From: Corallococcus terminator
GTDB lineage: Bacteria; Myxococcota; Myxococcia; Myxococcales; Myxococcaceae
Assembly: GCF_003611635.1 (NCBI RefSeq)
Contig: NZ_RAVZ01000046.1
Coordinates: forward strand, 1-38,786
Direction of reading: 5' to 3'
Length of the DNA stretch: 38,786 nucleotides
Shown here: positions 18,409-25,687 of the stretch, one piece after another
Position numbering within the stretch: position 1 is the stretch's first letter
How the letters are laid out: each line of letters begins with the position of its first letter
Translations under genes and position numbers: made by a program
Notes under the pieces: generated by a model
The model's database searches: none
What the model saw: the letters and a program-made list of their open reading frames with translations, nothing else
Told to the model about the DNA's origin: nothing

Positions 18409-21400
18409 TCAGCGCTCCACCGTCTTCGCGGAAGGGTCCGCATCCTGGGGCGGGGCCATGGCCTTCTTGAGGGCCTGCCGCGCGGGCGGTGGCAGTCGGG
18501 CGATCCACCGGTCCATCGCCTGACGCAGCTCCGGGACGGAGGACTCCTCGTCGGGCAACGCGGCGACCTCCTGGCGGGCCTCGGCCGCGAGCCTCAACGC
18601 CCGGGGGTGCTCCTGGTTCGCCTCCCACAGCGCGCGGGCCAGCATGTACCGCGCGGCGGGGCGCTCCGCGGGACGGGGCCGAGCGCGCTCCCAGCCCGTG
18701 ACGGCCTTCTCCAGCGGGGCCAGCGCCTCGCGCGGCCGGCCGAGCACCATGTACGTCCGCCCCAGGTCCACCAGCGCCCCCGTCCAGCCGCCGTTCACGT
18801 CGTCCGGGAGCGAGGTCTGGAGCGTGGCCGCGCGCAGGAAGTACGGCAGCGCCGCATCCGGCTGGCTGCGGTAGCTCAGCGTCTGGCCCATGCCCCGGAG
18901 CACCAGCGCCAGCGTGGGATGATCCGCGCCCAGGCTGCGCTCCAACTGCGTGAGCGCCGTGGCGAAGCGCTGCGTGGCCTCCTCCAGCCGCCCCATGTGC
19001 ACCAGCAACGTGCCGATGTTGTTGACGATGATGGCCACCGTGGAGCTGTCGCGTCCCTCGGCCTTCTCGGCGATGAGCAGCGCGCGCTCGTACAGGGGCA
19101 GCGCCTCCTCGCGCTTGCCCTGGTACTGCAACGCCAGCGCCAGGCTGTTGAGCGCGTCCGCCACCTGCGGATGGTCCTGTCCCAGCGAACGCTCCAACAG
19201 CGCCAGCGCGCCCCGGGCCAGCCGCTCCGACTGCACGAAGTCGCCCTGCTGCCAGCGCACGCTGGCCTGCTCCAGGCGGATGCGCGCCACGTCCGGATGG
19301 TCGGGCCCCAGCGCGCCGCGCACGGTGCCAATCGCGCGCTCGTACAGGGACAGGGCCTCCTCCGCGCGCCCCTGCGAGCGGCGCACCGTGCCCAGCTCCA
19401 CGCGCACGTCCGCGACCTCCAGCGCCTCCGCTCCGAAGCGCTTCTCCAGGAAGGACAGCGCGCGCGTGAGCTGCTCGTGGGCCTCCGGATAGCGGCCCTG
19501 GCGCGACAACAGCCGGCCCAGGTTCGCCGAAAGCGCCCCGCTCAATTCCCCACTGCCGCCCAGCCGCTCCACCGCGGCGCTGGCGCGCTCTCCGGCCTGC
19601 TGCCCCTGCGCGTAGCGATCCAACCGTTCGCCCGTCACGCGCACCGCCAGGGTCCACGCCCTCGCGGCGGCCTCGTCGTTGCGGCCGGCCTCCGCGGCCC
19701 ACGCGGCCTGGAGCACCGTCTGCTCCGCGCCCCGGTAGTCCCCGGCCCCGTCCTTCAGCTCCGCGAGCAGCAACAGCGCGTCCGCGGCGCCAGACCAGTC
19801 CCCGGCGGTGCGAGCGGCCTGGGCCACCGGTTCCACCCGCGCCACGCCCTGCGAATAGCGGCCGGCGGCGCGAAGGGCCCTCGCGTCCACGAGCGCCTGG
19901 AGCATCGCGACGGTGCGCTCGCGCGCGGCGGCGTCGTCCGGCGTGGAGTGGCCCCGGGACGTCAGCGCCTCCACATCCGAACAGCCCGCAAGCGGTGACA
20001 GGCCCTCCACAGCCCGGGGCGCACGCTCCACGAGGTCCGGATCCGCCTGGGTGAACAACTGCGTGAGCGCGGCCACGTCCGCCAGCCGTGCATCCAGACA
20101 GCGCATGCGCAGCGCCATCACCGCTTCGCTCTGCTCCCCCCGCACGCGGGTGGCTTCACATGCCGCCGTGCGCGTCGTCACCCACGCGGCGGTGTAGGAA
20201 TCCAGCCCGCGACGCACATGGCGCAGGGCATCCTGCGCGAAGCGACGCTCGGTGCCGATGAAGGCCGCCTCCACCGCCTGCTGGCGCGGCGCGTCCCAGA
20301 CGCCATCCAGCGCCCGTGACGCCCCCTCGCAGCCCGTGGTGCCGCGCCGGTGCAGCACGCCCGTGACGGCCACCGCCGACAGCAGCAGCAACACCCCGCC
20401 GCCCAGGCGCAGCCGCCGCGTCCGGCGCGCGGTGGGGTTGGACTCCAGCTCCGCGATGAGCGCCTCCATCGACGCGTGCCGGTCCTCGGGCCGCACCGAC
20501 AGGCCCTTGAGCAGCACCCGGCGCAGCCACTGCGGCACGCCCGAGTGCCGGGGCACGTTCTTCACGCGTCCCGCGTGCACCGCCTGGGACAGCTCCTCCA
20601 CCGTCGAGCCCGCGAAGGGGCGCTCGCCATAGAGGCCCTCGTAGAGCGCGGCGCAGAAGCCGAACTGGTCGCTGCGCGCGTCGGTGCGCTCCTCCGGTGG
20701 GAACTGCTCCGGGGCCATGTACGCGGGCGTCCCTCCCTCCATGGCGCGGGGACGCGCGAAGCCTCCGGGCGTCACCGTCGGGGCCACCACGCCGGACATG
20801 ATCCGCGACAGGCCGAAGTCCGTGACGCGCACGCGCTTGTCCTGCCCGACGAGGATGTTCTCCGGCTTCACGTCCCCGTGCACGACGCCCACCGCGTGCG
20901 CCGCGGCGAGTCCCCGGCCCGCGGCGACGAAGATGTCCACCACCTGGCGCCACGGGTGCGGGCCGTCCTGCTCCCACTTTCGCAGCGTGTGCGCGTCCAC
21001 CAGCTCCATGGCCAGGAAGACCTGCCGGCCGAAGGTGCCCACGTCGAAGACGGAGACGACGTGCGGATGGGACACGCGAGCCATGGCCTGCGCCTCGCGC
21101 AGCACCTGGTTGCGGCCGGCCTCCGCGCCCAGCCCCAGCGCCTCCACCTGCAAGAGCTTGAGCGCGACCCTCCGGTCCAGCTCCGGGTCATAGGCCGCGT
21201 ACACGACGCTCATCCCGCCCACGCCCAGCATCTCCAGGATGAGGTAGCGCCCCACCGCAGTGCCCCGCGCGAGCGGCGGCGTGGGCAGGCGCATGCGCGG
21301 CTTCTTTCCCCGCCACGGCTCCACGGCCAGGGTCACCAGCTCGCTGCCAGGTGCGTCCTCCTCCGGCGCGGGGAGCGGCGTGGCGGGAGGCTGCACCTTC

Positions 21401-21543
21401 AGCGCCTCGGACACCATGCGACGGCAGGAGGGACACGTGTCCAGGTGCTCGTCCACGCCGGCGGCCCGCTCGGACGACAACGTCCCGAGCAGGAGGTCCA
21501 TGAACGTGGGTTCGTCGAGACAGGCGAGGGGCATGGATGGCAC
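18409..21543 (-). CDS. Membrane-anchored Ser/Thr kinase with zinc finger and TPR domain
   Basis: This 1044-residue protein begins with a short zinc-finger-like segment (H33, C37, C40) like those of anti-sigma factors. A Pro/Glu linker leads to a PknB-type kinase (about 98-365) with GVGGMS near 107, K129, HGDVKPEN at 222-229 and DFG at 242-244. The Gly before the catalytic D224 makes it a non-RD kinase. One membrane segment lies at about 380-397. The remaining 640 residues are helical and outside the cytoplasm by prediction, with many tetratricopeptide-type repeats (for example Pro-Glu-A-LYERA patterns at 730-900). This layout is common among myxobacterial kinases that sense through TPRs. The start may instead be the ATG three codons in (21534). 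It is divergent from the TonB-like gene. Confidence 0.9.
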   Translation of the reverse strand: MPSMPLACLDEPTFMDLLLGTLSSERAAGVDEHLDTCPSCRRMVSEALKVQPPATPLPAPEEDAPGSELVTLAVEPWRGKKPRMRLPTPPLARGTAVGRYLILEMLGVGGMSVVYAAYDPELDRRVALKLLQVEALGLGAEAGRNQVLREAQAMARVSHPHVVSVFDVGTFGRQVFLAMELVDAHTLRKWEQDGPHPWRQVVDIFVAAGRGLAAAHAVGVVHGDVKPENILVGQDKRVRVTDFGLSRIMSGVVAPTVTPGGFARPRAMEGGTPAYMAPEQFPPEERTDARSDQFGFCAALYEGLYGERPFAGSTVEELSQAVHAGRVKNVPRHSGVPQWLRRVLLKGLSVRPEDRHASMEALIAELESNPTARRTRRLRLGGGVLLLLSAVAVTGVLHRRGTTGCEGASRALDGVWDAPRQQAVEAAFIGTERRFAQDALRHVRRGLDSYTAAWVTTRTAACEATRVRGEQSEAVMALRMRCLDARLADVAALTQLFTQADPDLVERAPRAVEGLSPLAGCSDVEALTSRGHSTPDDAAARERTVAMLQALVDARALRAAGRYSQGVARVEPVAQAARTAGDWSGAADALLLLAELKDGAGDYRGAEQTVLQAAWAAEAGRNDEAAARAWTLAVRVTGERLDRYAQGQQAGERASAAVERLGGSGELSGALSANLGRLLSRQGRYPEAHEQLTRALSFLEKRFGAEALEVADVRVELGTVRRSQGRAEEALSLYERAIGTVRGALGPDHPDVARIRLEQASVRWQQGDFVQSERLARGALALLERSLGQDHPQVADALNSLALALQYQGKREEALPLYERALLIAEKAEGRDSSTVAIIVNNIGTLLVHMGRLEEATQRFATALTQLERSLGADHPTLALVLRGMGQTLSYRSQPDAALPYFLRAATLQTSLPDDVNGGWTGALVDLGRTYMVLGRPREALAPLEKAVTGWERARPRPAERPAARYMLARALWEANQEHPRALRLAAEARQEVAALPDEESSVPELRQAMDRWIARLPPPARQALKKAMAPPQDADPSAKTVER

Positions 21544-21643
21544 GGGGGTGGCGACAGCACACCAGGAGTCACGGGCTGCGTCGAGTCACCCCCAGGACTG
21601 TTTCCCACGTTCACGGGTTGCCTGCTCGCCAGGGGGGACGTCG

Positions 21644-21653
21644 GTTCGCGAAC
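21644..21653. promoter_or_regulatory. Palindrome in the divergent kinase/TonB-like promoter region
   Basis: GTTCGCGAAC is a perfect 10-bp palindrome in the 162-bp spacer between the divergent TPR-kinase and TonB-like genes. A protein-binding site is possible, but short CG-rich palindromes arise easily by chance here. Confidence 0.2.
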
Positions 21654-21705
21654 GCACGCACCAACGCAGGTTGAGCCTTCGGGACCTTTCTGGAAGCGTC
21701 CGGGC

Positions 21706-23076
21706 ATGCGGCGCCTTCGACGTCTCGGATGGGCCGGGCTGCTTTCCCTCGCGCTGCACGCGGTCGTGCTGCTGCTGTTGTGGAAGGTGAGCCCCGCGCC
21801 GTCGTTGCGCGCCTCGCGGGGGCGCGAACGGGCCATCGAGGTGGAGATCCTCACCCCGCCGCCCGTCTCCGTCGCGAAGCCCACCCCGCCGGATTCCAAC
21901 ACCTCGCCAGCACGCCCGCAGACCCAGGAGCCGCTGTCACCGCCGACACCACACCCTCGGCCTCCTGCTGGCACAGCGACCCGGGAGCCTCCGGCCCGTA
22001 GGCCAGCGTCACCTCCACCCGAGGTGGCGAACCGCGAGCCCGCTTCACCTCCTCCCGAGGTGGCGAACCGCGAACCGCCTCCGTCCGGTGTGCCCTCGAC
22101 GGAGGCCCCTCCTCCCGACATCGCGGTGCGGGCGCCGTCCCTCGAATCCGACCGTCCTGCGGCGGACGTGCCTCGCGCTCCGGGCACCCTGCCCCTGAAC
22201 CTGCTGCCGCCTCCGGGCTCCAGCGGCGGGGTGATCATCACGACGCCGGAGAACTCCCGGGGTGGAGGCCGCACGCTGCGGCCCGGCGACCCGAGCCTCG
22301 CCCCCGACGCCCTCGCCGCCGAGGAGAAGGCGCGCGTGTCCGAACGGGTGCAGGGCATCATCGACGACCGCCGGGCCCGCGACCGCGTGGACACCGGCCG
22401 CATCCACCCGTACTTCAGCAAGCTGCGCGCGAAGCTGGAGCGGCAGATGCACGCGGCGCCGCTCTTCGACATGCCCAGCCTGCCCAAGCAGTTGCTGCAT
22501 TCGTGGGCAGACAAGGCCCATCGGTTCGGCGCCTCGGGCTCGCCCGGTGCCGGGCCCCCGACGCGTGCGCCCCCCAAGCCGGGCGAACTGCTCGCGCAGC
22601 GCGCCCGGAACAACCCCGAGTTCGACCGCCTGCGGGGCCAGTCCCAGGCCGGCGAGGAGCTCCAGTCCTTCGCCAACGGCGTCAGCTCCCTGAAGCTGGT
22701 CGTCACGCTGGAACTCATCCAGGGGCCGGACGGCACGCTGCGAGAGGTGAAGCTCGTGAGCCGCAGCGGCAACCGCGCCTACGACGACTACGTGCTCCAG
22801 TCCGTGCCCTCCGCGCTGGCGAAGACGCCTCCGCCGCCGCCCGATGCCCTGGGCGTGAACGCCGACGGCATCCGCACCCTGTGGGCCGTGGAAGGCCGCG
22901 TCGTCTACGTGCGCAAGGCCAGCGAGATGAAGGGCTCGGACTCCGCGTACCTCGCCGCCGCGGCCGCGGTGGGCCTGCTCGCCGGAGGCTTCGAGGAGAC
23001 CACCGGCGAGGTCTACGTCATCGACGTGCGCAACCCGCACTTCGAATGCCGCTCCCGTCTGCTGCGCGTCTACTGA
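21706..23076 (+). CDS. TonB-like protein with long proline-rich linker
   Basis: This 456-residue protein has a basic N-terminus (MRRLRRLGW), one membrane segment at about 9-26, and then a Pro-rich periplasm-spanning stretch (about 50-185) as in TonB energy transducers. The region about 320-375 (VTLELIQGPDGTLREVKL, then SGNRAYDDYVL) resembles the TonB C-terminal fold, followed by roughly 80 extra residues. The linker contains a 12-residue duplication (SPPPEVANREPA). No ExbB, ExbD or TonB-dependent receptor gene is nearby, so it may act with partners elsewhere or serve another envelope role. ATG21706 is chosen because the membrane anchor starts directly after it. It converges with the amidase gene, 13 bp apart. 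Confidence 0.75.
   Translation: MRRLRRLGWAGLLSLALHAVVLLLLWKVSPAPSLRASRGRERAIEVEILTPPPVSVAKPTPPDSNTSPARPQTQEPLSPPTPHPRPPAGTATREPPARRPASPPPEVANREPASPPPEVANREPPPSGVPSTEAPPPDIAVRAPSLESDRPAADVPRAPGTLPLNLLPPPGSSGGVIITTPENSRGGGRTLRPGDPSLAPDALAAEEKARVSERVQGIIDDRRARDRVDTGRIHPYFSKLRAKLERQMHAAPLFDMPSLPKQLLHSWADKAHRFGASGSPGAGPPTRAPPKPGELLAQRARNNPEFDRLRGQSQAGEELQSFANGVSSLKLVVTLELIQGPDGTLREVKLVSRSGNRAYDDYVLQSVPSALAKTPPPPPDALGVNADGIRTLWAVEGRVVYVRKASEMKGSDSAYLAAAAAVGLLAGGFEETTGEVYVIDVRNPHFECRSRLLRVY
22009..22073 (+). repeat. Tandem 36-bp duplication in the TonB-like gene
   Basis: Two 29-bp copies (22009-22037 and 22045-22073) differ at one base and are offset by 36 bp, encoding a duplicated SPPPEVANREPA unit in the proline-rich linker. 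A recent in-frame duplication that lengthens the linker is the simple reading. Confidence 0.7.
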
Positions 23077-23089
23077 AACAAGCCAGGCC

Positions 23090-24589
23090 TCAGGGCGTGA
23101 ACGCCGAGGGCCACCGCACGCCGCCGCCCAACGGAAGCAGCGCCTCCGCCACGTCGAGCAGCGCCCCGTCCGCCCAGCGCCGCCCCACCAACTGCGCGCC
23201 CACCGGAAGCCCCGACGAAGTACGCCCCAGGGGAATCACCACCACGGGGCTCCCCGTGGCGTTGAACAGGCTGGTGAACCCACCCAGCACCTCCAGGTAG
23301 CGGCCCGGGACGCCGTCCACGTCCACGGCCTGTCCGAAGGGCGTGTGCACGATGGCGGCGGTCATCGACACCGGCACCATCCACGCATCCCAGCCGGACA
23401 GGAACTGCTCCAACGTGGCGATGTGCCCGTCGCGACGGCTCAGCGTCGCCCCCATCCCGGCCAGGTCCAGGTGCGTGCCCTTCACGATGGCCTTCGCCAG
23501 CAGGTCGTCCGGGTAGGGCAGGAACTGGCCCCGGAAGGCCTCGCGCGCCTCCGCGGGCATCGGTGCGCCCACCAGCCCCCCCTCCATCAGCCCCCACACC
23601 TCCAGCAGATCCGCGAAGTCCTGCGACGGGGGCGCGGTCTCTTCCACGACGACGCCTTCCGCGCGGGCGGCGGCGGTGAAGCGCTGGAAGAGTTCGCGCG
23701 TCTCGCGGTCGGCGCGAAACGGCCCCAGCATGTCCCCCCACGCCAGCCGCAGGCCCTTCAAGGCCCGGGGCTTCGCGGCCCCCAGCGGCGCGACGGGCGG
23801 CACCTCCGGGTTGCGAAGGTCCGCGCCTTCGATGAGGGACAGCACGAGCCGCAGGTCCGCCACCGAGCGCGCCAGCGGACCGGAGCACGCCATGTTGCGC
23901 ACGTGGCGCGGACCGTTGGGCATGTCCGGGATGTGGCCCGCGCTGGAGACGCGGGTCTCCGTGGGCTTGATGCTGACGATGCCGCAGAAGTGCGCCGGCA
24001 GCCGCACGGAGCCGCCAATGTCGCTGCCCACTTCGAACGGGGTGAAACCCGCCGCGACCGACGCCGAGGCCCCACCGCTGGAGCCGCCCGGCGTGCGCTC
24101 CAGCGCGTGCGGGTTGTTGGCCTGGCCCAGCAGCGGCCCCCGCGTCTGGAAGTCCGCCGCGAAAGGCGGCAGGTTCGTCTTGCCAAAGAGGATGCCGCCC
24201 GCGGCCTTGAGCCGGGCCACCACGGTGGCGTCCTCGGTGGGCACGTACTCCGCCAGCAGCGGATGGCCCGCCGTCGTGCGCAGGCCCTCGGTGCTGAAGG
24301 TGTCCTTCACCGTGAAGGGCACGCCGTGCAGCGGCCCCCACAGCTCTCCTCTCGCGAGCGCGGCGTCCGCCTCCCGGGCGCGCTGCCGGGCCCGCGCCTC
24401 GTCCCACGTCACCACCGCGTTGAGCGCGGGGTTGTGCTGGCGGGCCCGGGACAGGAAGGCGTCCAGGACCTCCACCGCGCTGACGCGGCGCTCGCGAAGG
24501 GCGGCGGCCAGCTCCGTGGTCGTGAGGGACACGAGCGCTCGCGCGCCATTGGCAACCACGGGCTCTTCCAGCGTGACGGATGACTTCAT
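23090..24589 (-). CDS. Amidase-signature family hydrolase
   Basis: The 499-residue enzyme belongs to the amidase-signature family, which cleaves carboxylic amides through a Ser-Ser-Lys triad. All three residues are visible: K95 (TVKDT), cis-Ser S170 (PGGSSGG) and nucleophile S194 (GSDIGGS), with the family's 24-residue spacing between the serines. GatB and GatC are not nearby and the length fits a stand-alone amidase, so a GatA role is unlikely; the substrate is unknown. ATG24589 is preferred over an upstream in-frame ATG at 24628, which adds only a Pro-rich stub. An AT-rich patch at 24635-24652 in the 71-bp spacer may hold its promoter. Confidence 0.88.
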   Translation of the reverse strand: MKSSVTLEEPVVANGARALVSLTTTELAAALRERRVSAVEVLDAFLSRARQHNPALNAVVTWDEARARQRAREADAALARGELWGPLHGVPFTVKDTFSTEGLRTTAGHPLLAEYVPTEDATVVARLKAAGGILFGKTNLPPFAADFQTRGPLLGQANNPHALERTPGGSSGGASASVAAGFTPFEVGSDIGGSVRLPAHFCGIVSIKPTETRVSSAGHIPDMPNGPRHVRNMACSGPLARSVADLRLVLSLIEGADLRNPEVPPVAPLGAAKPRALKGLRLAWGDMLGPFRADRETRELFQRFTAAARAEGVVVEETAPPSQDFADLLEVWGLMEGGLVGAPMPAEAREAFRGQFLPYPDDLLAKAIVKGTHLDLAGMGATLSRRDGHIATLEQFLSGWDAWMVPVSMTAAIVHTPFGQAVDVDGVPGRYLEVLGGFTSLFNATGSPVVVIPLGRTSSGLPVGAQLVGRRWADGALLDVAEALLPLGGGVRWPSAFTP

Positions 24590-24660
24590 GCTCGGACCCA
24601 CCCCCGGAGTCGGTGACGGCGTCGGCACCGATGAATCAATACTTGTATCAGCTCCCCGGA

Positions 24661-25392
24661 CTACCTGGCAGGCAGGGCCGGGGTCACGACGTAGGCGGTC
24701 GCTTTCGCATCCACCTTCACGCGAGGGGGCCGCCGCTGTTCTTCAAAGAGCCGGTAGCCGGGCTCCAGGCCCCGCCAGAAGGCCCGTCGCGCGTCGGTGA
24801 CACCCGGCAGCGCGTCCAGCGCCGCGAGCCCCGCCGCGTCCAGCCGGCGCGGGAAGATGTGCACCGGGACATCCCGTCCCATGCGGGCCCGGGCCTCCGT
24901 CACCAGCACATACAAGGCCTCGATGGGCCCATCCTCGATGGCCAGGCAGCCGATGCTCACACAGTTGCCGTGGATGTAGATGTCGCCCCCGGGCTTCGCG
25001 GTGCCCAGCTTCCGGTCGAGCGCGTTCGGATAGCTCACGCGCATCGACAGGTGGAAGGCGCTCCAGGGGTTGAAGAGGTCCACCGTGTAGAAGCCCTCCG
25101 GGACCTGTTCGTCGCCCTGGGCGCGCTTGGGGCCCACGTCGCCGGACGCCGCGCAGATGGGGAACGTGCGCACCTTCACCAGCGGCTTGCCCCGGGGGCC
25201 CGCCCAGACCTCCAGCTCGCGCTCGACCTTGAAGGCCCGCAGGTAGAGCTCTTCCGGCGGCCAGGACAGCCCCGCGTCCCGGAACGACTGGACCAGCGCG
25301 GCCGTCTGATGCTTCCGGGCCCCCGCGACGCGGTCTTCCGCGTGCGCGCACAGCGAGGCCAACAGGACACCCCACAACGCCAGGACCTTCAT
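24661..25392 (-). CDS. Secreted L,D-transpeptidase-like (YkuD) protein
   Basis: The 243-residue protein has a signal peptide (hydrophobic 3-16, with a likely cut after AHA at 18). The YkuD catalytic motif HGNCVSIGC lies at 141-149, with H141 and nucleophile C149. Such enzymes cross-link peptidoglycan or attach proteins to it, and some are secreted hydrolases or toxins. The segment before the motif (about 50-140) is the usual beta-rich part. There is no LysM or other cell-wall-binding domain. ATG25392 has AGGAG about 10 nt upstream. The amidase gene lies 71 bp downstream on the same strand; no functional link is evident. Confidence 0.85.
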   Translation of the reverse strand: MKVLALWGVLLASLCAHAEDRVAGARKHQTAALVQSFRDAGLSWPPEELYLRAFKVERELEVWAGPRGKPLVKVRTFPICAASGDVGPKRAQGDEQVPEGFYTVDLFNPWSAFHLSMRVSYPNALDRKLGTAKPGGDIYIHGNCVSIGCLAIEDGPIEALYVLVTEARARMGRDVPVHIFPRRLDAAGLAALDALPGVTDARRAFWRGLEPGYRLFEEQRRPPRVKVDAKATAYVVTPALPAR

Positions 25393-25687
25393 GGGCGGAC
25401 GTCTCCTTCCCGAGGGCTTCTTGGACCCCGGCCGGCGTCAAGCCGGTCCCGGGGCAGGGGCGGAAGGCGAACAGGATACAGGCAGGAGTCCACCCCTGGC
25501 CCCCTGCTTCCCAAGCTGCTAGCAAGCGGTACGTGGGTTTCCTGGACGGCGTTCAGCGTAACGGCGATGGAAATCAGGGCCTGCCCGGTGTTCTCATCTC
25601 CATCGTGCATCATGGCGAGCAGGGGCCGCCGGTGTGCGCTACGACTGAAACTCCCCGCCCCGTGCCGTTCCGGCCTTTTGCCTAAGA

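Noticed and set aside
23088-23109. Possible hairpin at the convergent TonB-like/amidase ends
   Set aside because: The pairing needs a bulge and lies partly inside the amidase coding end; too weak to call a terminator.
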